A stretch of DNA of 64,000 bases, taken from Carposina sasakii. Taxonomy: Eukaryota > Arthropoda > Insecta > Lepidoptera > Carposinidae. Location of the stretch: positions 4,650,001-4,714,000 of the forward strand of contig CP053148.1 in assembly GCA_014607495.2 (NCBI GenBank). Direction: 5' to 3'. The notes beneath the pieces were generated by a model that made no database searches, was not told where the DNA came from, and saw nothing but the letters and a program-made list of their open reading frames with translations. The translations under genes were made by a program, and so were the position numbers. Position 1 is the stretch's first letter. Every line of letters starts with the position of its first letter. Of the stretch, positions 56,205-64,000 are shown in pieces.

Positions 56205-56410
56205 CAGGGTGTTTTTTTGTTGCCACCCTCGATTTCTCCAAGATCCCATCATCAGATCCTGATATGGTGAATATGGGACCAACTTGGAAGCATTCCATGA
56301 CCAACTATAAAAAAAATTTAAACCGGTTCATAAAGGAGGGAGTTCTGAGGTAACACACATAAAAAAAACATACAGACGAATTGATAACCTTGCCCTTTTT
56401 GAAGTCGGTT
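56205..56410 (-). mobile_element. Inverted fragment of the AACCGACTTC family
   Basis: AGATCCCATCATCAGATCCT and GACGAATTGATAACC, then GAAGTCGGTT at 56401-56410, are the inverse of 50960-51135. Confidence 0.55.
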
Positions 56411-56819
56411 AAAAAAAGAAAGATAATTCTTTCTTATTCTTCTAATATTTATAAAAATGGCACTCGCGCTGTCCAATGTTTGTTAGTATATAGGTAATGC
56501 TATCCAGAAAATGCAATTCTTGGAAAATTTAAATCAGTTTCTTGATGGAATATTCCGATGAAAAAGCATCGCGTTTCGTTCAGATAATATTTCAAAGAAA
56601 CTTGCGAAGCATGTCACCATTAGGTATACCGATTAAAACGGTTTCTTAATATAAACTTGCAACGTGTTTGTTTGGATGTAAATATTTACAGACTAGCTTT
56701 TTAATTTTAGGCTCGATAAATAAGAAATTAAATTAACCCACGAAAAATTTATAAACTTTACACAACAATGTATGCAAGTAATGCAATAATAGGTTGTATC
56801 AGGTCTGTTGTTTGCCGCC

Positions 56820-57485
56820 GGCTGGCCCGAGTAGGGCGCTCCCAGCGGGCTGAACAAGTCCGTTGCGGACGCGTGTGGAGGTGGGACCGCAGAATAAGAG
56901 GAGTGCCGGTATTACGGTGCGCCGTTCTCCCTATCTTCTGCGCCCGTGGAGGGATCGCAGGGGGAGAGGCGTATTGGTATTACGGTGCGCCACTCTCCCT
57001 ATCCCCTGCGAGCTGGCGGGGCCATTCCGTCGAAATGGCAGTGGTGGGGTCGCAGAGGAAGAGGCATGTCGGTATTGCGGTGCGCCGCTTGCCTTATCCT
57101 CTGTGGCCGAGGTGTGGTCGGTGGCAGAACCACAGACCTGATCTGCCACCGGGTACCAGTTATCTGGTATCCATGGCCTCCCAGTAACAGACTCTGGGGG
57201 AGTCTGTTACAGTACTAGTGGAGGCCGAGGAGGGAAGCGCACCTTATTATCTGGTGCGCCCATCGTGGAGGGCCTTCGGGCTTTCGCGATGGAGCTGCTT
57301 GCGGGCGGCTGCCGCCGGCGGGGTCGCTGATGTGTGCGAAAGCGTTCCCGTAACCCCGTCACAAGGCGGCTAGGAGGAAGATGGGGGGGTTTTTAGTGGG
57401 TATACCGTGGGTCTCATTAGCCTATACGGGAGTCCCACATAACCACTCGGGTACCCCCTGCGCCCGGGTGGTATGCGTAATGCAT
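56820..57485 (+). mobile_element. R1-type LINE 3' untranslated region
   Basis: A GC-rich island in AT-rich DNA. It has three imperfect ~70-90-bp units, each with GGTATTACGGTGCGCC-like and CTCCCTATC-like words (about 56865, 56945, 57035). It then ends with TACCGTGGGTCTCATTAGCC, ATACGGGAGTCCCACATA and CCCTGCGCCCGGGTGGTATG. This closing phrase is what I associate with R1-clade elements of Lepidoptera. Overlapping open frames in three phases reflect composition, not genes. No reverse transcriptase is attached. Confidence 0.55.
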
Positions 57486-59285
57486 TTTCCCCCCCGAAAC
57501 AAAAAAAGGCCTGTTTGCAAATTTAAACTATTTACACAAAATATGTAACTTAACTACTACCTGACATGCTGATAATGGGAATACTGCGAATTAATGTATA
57601 TCTGGCTACATAAACACGTAAATGAATAATCGCAAGAGTTTTCTGAAATATAGCGCTGTTTTGGTAAAGTAAGTTGACAGACATTTAACGATTTCAATAA
57701 AATGTTATGTTAAAGTAAATATTACTAATATCCAGCCACTAAGGTTTTTGTTTTCAGCTTATATCTCCGAGCTATGGCGAGTTTATCTATAATGTCCTTT
57801 GTCATAGCAATATGTCTACAGTCAGTAACAGTATTAGGTACGGGGAGTCCCCACAAAGGCTGCAGACGTAGCTGCCCGGCTACATCCCGTAAAATGCTAT
57901 TTTTATAAAATAAACTACATTGAGGTTCCACATTGGCTTCGTTATTGGCTCTTCGTCAACCGACATTAAAAATACTTTTAAAATCCAATTTGATTGAAAC
58001 TTAATACTGATATTAAAATTTATATTAAAGAGAATGATGAGAATTTTCATTATGATTTAAAAAGTGATTTAATTGAATTTTATAGTGAGTAAGTGAGCAC
58101 AGTTTTTATGTTGGTTAAAAAGAAACAAAAATATAAAATGAATGCTATACTATACTCAATGCATCAAAATAAAATAGCACTTCCAGGAATTCAATCTAAC
58201 TTGTACAAAAATCTTGAACTGTATCTAGAGGCAGGCGAACACGATCGCCTCGAACTTGATTGATCAGGGGGCCTTTCTCGCCATAAATATTATATAAACT
58301 GAACGACTAAACTAGCTCGCAATTTGAACGTCTCACTTAGTTAGAATGAAATGATATATTAAAACAGACGGAGGACGCATCTACCCTCGTACGTGGTGAT
58401 GGACGCTCGACTTTATTTATTTCATCTAGAATGAAGCACAAAAGTATAAATAATAGATACTATAAATAAAGCAAGAATAAGAGAAGCGCTTCGAAGAAAT
58501 ACAGTAACTACTGCCATATCATTAAACGTTCACTCAAACTCAATCACACTCAAGCACTGAAAAAAAAATGTGTGAAAGAAAAAAGGTACCTAAGTACTAA
58601 AAACACTGTTACAATTGGATAAGTCAATATACTTACGAAAACCTACAGCCTCCAGAGCCTGAAGAGCATAAATATCAAGACGCAAGATTGTTGTTTATTT
58701 ATACCTATACAATCACATGGGTAAAACATATTTTATTTTTTAGTTATAATGTAAGTGAATTTTTTATTTATCTCAAAATCAAAATGCATCAATATCTATC
58801 CATTTGTAATCTGCACACAACCTGTCCGTGCCCTTATAGTTTTTTCCTATAACAAAAGCTATAACGGACTCAAAAAGCGAATAGATTTGCCAAAAACATA
58901 GATTTCTAAACTACGAGAGATTTTTGGCAGACTAGAATGTGCCGTACCGAACCATCTGCAACATGCAGTGTGTAATGCCGTCATTGAGGGAGCGTTTAGA
59001 GGAGATCCTGATTCCTGTTGGAAGTCCTGAACATAAGCTTCCCCCAGTGACCTGAACTGCGACCGTTTTGAATAGGCCTTTAATACCTGTACCCTTCGAT
59101 CAAATATAATATAATAATAATATATTTGATCGAAGCCTGTACCTTATAATTGTAGTAGTAGGTATAAACAGGTTTGTAGATACCTTAGTTCAGTTATACA
59201 AACCTGGGGAAATATAAACAGACCACTATAATTTGAAAAAATAATGTTGCCAATAATGTAATTAAAAAGAGATGGTAATATTCGT
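57486..59285. other. AT-rich, no gene seen
   Basis: A hairpin CTTCGATCAAATATA with its inverse spans 59094-59135 (15-bp arms). The phrase CCTGTACC occurs on both sides of it. Nothing else interpretable. Confidence 0.4.
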
Positions 59286-59360
59286 CATCGGAGTTAATTG
59301 ACCTGATAAAGCGAAAGCACGGTTTGCGAGTGGTCGTGAGTTCAAATCTCACCCGGATGA
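59286..59360 (+). tRNA. tRNA-like sequence, probable pseudogene or SINE head
   Basis: A perfect T-arm, GTGAGTTCAAATCTCAC, with a good B box is followed by CCGGATG. That can pair imperfectly with CATCGGA 75 bases upstream, and a T run follows as a pol III stop. The D arm and anticodon arm do not fold convincingly, so I do not assign an amino acid. Confidence 0.25.
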
Positions 59361-59469
59361 AGAATTTTTTCATTTTTTTATTAATGTTTTACACTATAAT
59401 TTGGTCTCAGTCATAATCCAACAGCGAAAAGAATATTGACATTTAAAAGCGAACGAATTTATTCATCAA

Positions 59470-59800
59470 CTAGTGGACGCCCGCGGCTTTGTCCGCATGG
59501 ACTACAGAAAAAACAAAATGTCGAAATTATCCGGGATAAAAACATTTTCCCGGGATAAAAAGTAACCTATATGTTAAGTGGGACCTGTCACAATATATTC
59601 CTGAAAACTGCATCGAAATCGGTTTAGCCGTTTCTGAGATTAGCGTGCACAAACGCACAGACAAACAGACAAACCGACAAATAGACAAAAAGTACTAAAA
59701 ATCATTATTTTGGGTACTATTGCAGGTCTCCTATAATATTTTTTCTCATATATCTTCCATGTTCAGACAGCGACCCGTTACATTTTTATTATACATATGT
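59470..59800. mobile_element. Helitron-like non-autonomous repeat, copy B (inverted relative to copy A)
   Basis: It starts GTGGACGCCCGCGGCTTTGT, then ATGGACTACAGAAAAAAC and GTGGGACCTGTCACAATA, to TCTTCCATGTTCAGACAGCG. All are found inverted in 26952-27290. The GC-rich CCCGCGG end beside CTAGT is consistent with a Helitron terminus. Confidence 0.5.
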
Positions 59801-60155
59801 ATACTCGTAGATATCAATAGAAAAATGCAGTTTGTGTGACAAAACCAAAAGGGTGCTTCCTGAATATAATACGTAAACAGTGCTGTGATGAATACTAGAA
59901 AAAAAATCATATTATTTGTTTAGTTTTACCGGGACTGGCCCACCACTCATTCCCGCCTCTGCAACTCCTGTAAGTCAGGATCAACAGAGGCGACCAGAAA
60001 AATGCAATAAAAAGTATTAAAATTAATAGAAAAAACAGAATGTGAAGTATGAAGATAGGTACACTTAATATTAAATTAAGCGCTGATTGGCAAAATTATT
60101 ACAATTAAAACATACAGAAACATACTAAGCTACCTATAAGTTATTATGCCAATAG
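59801..60155. other. No gene seen
   Basis: AT-rich. The phrase GGGACTGGCCCACCACTCAT to CAGAGGCGACCAG near 59930-60000 resembles a LINE coding or tail remnant, but it is too short to assign. Confidence 0.3.
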
Positions 60156-60443
60156 TTATTGTGACAAAAAATTATTTGAAGGCACGAAAATTGTGTTTAG
60201 ATAAGACAAGGTCATGATAATAGATTGGTCTGGATAATTACGAGCATTAGACCAGAGTTTACATTCCCAAAGGATGCGATGGGTTGTTTGTTCTAAGGGA
60301 CAATCGCTAGCGCATGAACAGTCACAGTAAGGTGTTGGGACTAATTTAAAGGTGTATAATTCCTGTACTCCCGTTGGCCCCATGATTTTGTTTACTCCTA
60401 AAATTACCATGACCAGTGAGAAATTGCGCTGTGGGGTGATCAA
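60156..60443 (-). pseudogene. C-terminal remnant of a LINE polyprotein (post-RNase-H zinc knuckle)
   Basis: On the minus strand FLTGHGNFR (first frame, ~60425-60397) shifts to GPTGVQELYTFKLVPTPYCD and then CSCASDCPLEQTTHRILWEC. The order TGHG.F, Y/F-x-L, C-x-C, T.HR.L.EC is the conserved tail of many insect LINE open frames of the I/R1/jockey groups. A frameshift between the first two blocks and the lack of any upstream RT show it is dead. Confidence 0.65.
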
Positions 60444-60524
60444 CCTCGATCCAAGGCATTTTCAAACCTTTTTGTTTAGTCAGTTGCAGTTATTTTGCCC
60501 ATATTTTATAAGAATAAGAGTATT

Positions 60525-60690
60525 GCGACCTTGGCCAGGTCGTCCGTCCACCTCGCGGGTGGCCTTCCGATGCTGCGCTTGCCGATACTTGCAGGGCGTC
60601 GGTTGGATGCAGGCTGCTTCCGACCGGTCGGAGCGGAGGTTGTTGGGGGAGGCCTATGTCCAACAGTGGACTTCTCAGGGCTATAAATGA
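60525..60690 (+). mobile_element. Non-LTR retrotransposon 3'-end fragment
   Basis: GGCCAGGTCGTCCGTCCACC and GATGCAGGCTGCTTCCGACC to GGCCTATGTCCAACAGTGG match 12432-12548 and end in TGATGGTGATAATG. The nearby LINE remnant is on the opposite strand, so the two are separate insertions. Confidence 0.55.
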
Positions 60691-63600
60691 TGGTGATAAT
60701 GAAGGCTATTGAAATAACCGCCGATGTAGACTATACCCTCTTGTAACTACTACCCTATTTTCTATAAACAACATTAGTAAAGCTGTAACAAACCGTATGT
60801 ATTCGTTACTGAGTAACGGGTACTGCATCAAGTACCGAGTAACGAAACGTTACCCAGGAATTCGTCTCGTTACTCGCATGTTTCGTATCATGGGTATTTT
60901 TCGTATAAATACACTGTTTCGGATCGCAAGTGGTGTATTGATATGTTTGTTTTTGATCGTATGTTCTACCAATGCGCGTGATGCGGTTCATTTAAATCGC
61001 TTATTACAAAGAACGGTGATTAGGTTTGTTTAAAGTAAGGCCGCCTGCAAAGAATTGCGCGGATACCGCCCAAGAAAACAAGGTATTTCGACGAATGCAA
61101 GTACTTCAAAATGCACAGAACTGCATCAATTCGTACCGGTTGATATCGGAAACACCTAAACATAACACTGAATTTTCGAGTTAATACATTTTTCAGGAGA
61201 CGAAACGCTAATGCAGTCAAATATTTTGTAGTCGACCGTCGTCGTGGGTGCATTGTAGGCGAGTCTGGTCTAGGTCTAGCTTATCCTAGCTCTACCCTAC
61301 CTTAAGTCTAGGTTTCCCGTAACGCTCTGTTCGTTCGATCAGATTTTTAGCTACCTATACTAATAGATAGGAATATATAGCTTTCTCATTGGAATCATCA
61401 GTTGAAACTTGGGGTTAGAACTTATCTTGGAATAGGAAACCGACACTAATTAGCAATAGCTATGATAAAGCTAGCTAAATAAATTACCTAATAATTGCTA
61501 GTTAAACTTTAAATGAAGACCATCTTATCCACTACCGGTAAGGTGAAATTTCTACAGTTTATTAGAAAACATATAGGAAAACCGTTCATTTCACTTCTTC
61601 ATCCCATTCTATCCAAGTCCGAGTTGTAAACTGAAATTAATTTAACTATTAAGTTTATTTATTTTATAACAGAATAATCTTTATCTACAGGAAATGAATA
61701 TTTTAAATACTTTTAAAAAATCGTAAAGCTCACTTTTCCTAGTCATTTTAAAGGACATAGGTACTCGTATTTTAGCTTCGAGCAGTTCGCCCGCTTTATA
61801 AATTAGGTTAGAAAGGTGTTAAAATAACAGCTAGGTATAAATAATCGTGTTATATTATTCAAAATGCTTAGGCAATATGTAATACGCCCGTGACATACTC
61901 GCATATACCTCTAAAGTACAAAATACATGACAGTCATTCCAAAACAGCTTCAGCCGTCGCGATGACGTCATTTATCTTTTTATCTTCCTAACCCTACATA
62001 TAAGAGGGAACATATTTTATAAAAAATAAAAAACCAACATACAAAACATAAACAGTGTGCAAAATAACCGTTCATCTTAAACATTTGTCAGGAGAGGCTT
62101 AGGCGAACTTAGAAGGAAAATGCGTAAAGCAGAAAAATGCCGACGCTGCGTATGTCTGAGATACCTGCCAGGGAAATGAAGAGTTTATTCAGCTCGTGTG
62201 ATACTTGTGTGCTTTATAGCATTAATGTGTACGTACATAGCATTTAATATTAAGGTACCGTGTGTTTACTAGTATCCGCATTAACTTTATATGAAATTGT
62301 TGTTATTGTAACAACTCTATATATAGGTAGAGTTAAATTTAAGTAGGTGACTAATTATTTTAACTAGTACCTATCTCATTGTCAATATCACGTCTTCTCT
62401 GAGGTAGTTACCTAATTTAATTGTTAGTAGTTTAGGTGTCAAATTGTACTGTATCTTTCAGCGCATCTACGTACTTATACGTACGTATTAAATTAGGTAA
62501 GTACCTACCTACAATATATTTTATCTCCTTTCGAACTGACCTTATAATTTATAGGACCACTACCACGCATTGAAGTAATAGTATATATATATATGTTTGT
62601 GTAATATTTCCGATGAGCACGGCTGGCAGGCGACCCTCGCGACTGCTCGTTCCACCGCAAGGCTCCGCGATCCGCTTTTTCCGTGGAAAAGTGCTCTTAA
62701 TTATTAACGTAGCCTGCTCCGAGAACGTCGCACGTTGCCAGAACAAGCTCGGATGCCAAAGGTTACGAACGAGATACTTTGAGCACCAAACACTTAAGTG
62801 CTTTTAAAAAAATACGAGTTTAAAGAATCTGGATGCTAGATGAAATGGAGGTCAATATATTTTCCAAATCAAATAGAGATCCCAAAAGGTTAGGGTGGGA
62901 AAAGCCAAAAGGGCCGGTTTCCGTGGCCAATCGTGAGCAATAAAACAGGCGGGATGGGTGTCTGGAACATGGTCGTGTATTATTCAGGCGTTGAGGAGTC
63001 GGCCACATGTGACCGCCCCGCTGCGCGCCGCTTGTCGTCCGTACATTCATTTGTGACGCTACTTTTACGACTTGAACGGCGTGTAAACGTGTCTCGGTAC
63101 AGTTCATTAGTTCTCCGCATATGTTCTAGTTGACGAAGTTTTGCGATGCAAGGTATTGTTGGAGCAGTCAATGATTGTGTGTCATATTGTACGGACGGAC
63201 AATACAATCACTCTGTACGCATTTGTCCGTGAGTTTACATTATATTTGTTTACGAAAGTAAACCTCAGAGCAAATATACCTGACATAAAAGTATATCTAC
63301 TCTATCTACTCACTCACTTTTATAAATATGCGGAAGCTATACGAGGCTCTACATTCAGGATAGCATCAAATATGAACGCTCGTACAGACTAGAAATACAG
63401 TCCATCGATGCTATAGATATGTAAATTCTATATTAAGAATGACCCCTAAGGGAGAAAGACTATTTTACGTAGTTGTACAAAAATTGGTAAACCCTCGTAG
63501 TGAAAGGGAGGATACTTTGATTAAAGTTTACGTATCGATTGGTGGCAAAAATGTTTGGAAACTAAAAGTTCAATTAAGTGTAGCCTCGTTTGCAATCTGG

Positions 63601-63824
63601 CCTGGTTCCAAAATAGACGAATATAGGTAGCCATTGTGTTAGCAACTATTAGCATGTATGCCATTGTTTTGGTTCGCATGAAGCGATTTCAGCTTTGGCG
63701 GCTCACTGCAAGGAACTGCAGGCATATTGCGAAAAGTAGGAAATGGTGTTATAAACATCCAAATATGTCTAGGCATATACTACGATAATCATTTTAAGTA
63801 TTATTACACAGTATTTGCGATCTT
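60691..63824. other. No gene seen in 3.1 kb
   Basis: 60795-60890 has inverted GTAACG/CGTTAC words (AGTAACGAAACGTTACCC), repeat-like. 62610-62720 and 62880-63140 are modestly GC-rich with overlapping short frames on both strands (for example GPFGFSHPNLLGSLFDLEN, minus) that I cannot assign. A plus-strand frame at 63439-63630 is likewise unrecognised. Confidence 0.35.
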
Positions 63825-64000
63825 TACAGGGTGTAACAAATAAGGTATGTTAAGCGAAATGCTATTAAAATAGGTCACTATGGAGAAACCTATCCACTGA
63901 GATTACAAAACACGGTATGTTTTGTTTATTTTTCCAATTATAGAGAAATTCCTAAATAACTCAGGGATAGGATTAGATAAGTATAAATGGAATGTCCATA
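63825..64000. mobile_element. TACAGGGTGTAAC-family MITE, cut by the window edge
   Basis: TACAGGGTGTAACAAATAAG, GTATGTTAAGCGAAATGC and TTTATTTTTCC follow the copy at 16341. The right half lies outside the window. Confidence 0.65.

Noticed and set aside
56768..57218. Overlapping plus-strand frames of 90-139 codons
   Set aside because: They stay open in three phases because the R1-like 3' UTR is GC-rich; no domain is present.

Overview
The window looks like nuclear DNA of a moth or butterfly (Lepidoptera). It is AT-rich, its genes carry short exons and long introns, and it is packed with repeats of lepidopteran character: Helitron/Lep1-like units, hAT and mariner-like MITEs, non-LTR 3' ends that read 'aggcctacgtccagcagtgg', and an R1-type 3' UTR. 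I cannot name the species. Assignments rest on reading splice sites and protein motifs by eye; no database search was run.

Host genes, left to right. (1) The first two coding exons of a collagen galactosyltransferase (GLT25/COLGALT family), minus strand, running off the left edge (1-701). (2) A ten-exon secreted protein with five sushi/CCP modules around one Ig-like domain, plus strand, 7570-14745, 482 residues, best matched to Hikaru genki. (3) An intronless heparanase-like GH79 enzyme, minus strand, 21142-22704. (4) A lone THAP-domain exon, minus strand, near 24.2-24.35 kb. (5) The three 3' coding exons of an ER-lumen FKBP14 peptidyl-prolyl isomerase, minus strand, 31497-35373, ending in an HDEL-type signal. 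Its 5' exon was not found. Genes 1, 3 and 5 all relate to the secretory pathway or extracellular matrix, but their proximity looks incidental.

Mobile DNA fills most of the rest. The best preserved element is a complete 3.5-kb pogo/Tigger-like transposon (1758-5281) with perfect terminal repeats, a TA duplication, a DDD transposase broken by one in-frame stop, and an array of subterminal motifs. Other well-delimited insertions are three copies of a ~400-bp poly(A)-tailed retroposon, each with a perfect 12-bp target duplication (758, 13469, 24711), and three hAT-type elements with 8-bp duplications (7950, 11147, 32023). There are also several palindromic MITE families and three large foldback elements (42771, 46382, 50345). 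A decayed jockey/CR1-like LINE lies at 25.1-26.65 kb, an RNase-H/zinc-knuckle LINE remnant at 60.2-60.4 kb, and an R1-like GC-rich 3' UTR at 56.8-57.5 kb.

From 35.4 to 64 kb I see no convincing host gene. That half is repeats plus AT-rich sequence that I cannot interpret.

The observations most worth following are three. FKBP14 has two in-frame splice donors that would include or skip an extra EF-hand. The Tigger element carries nine GGGGCAG/TTGAACA-type subterminal sites. A hAT element carries an internal 99-bp (33-codon) triplication.
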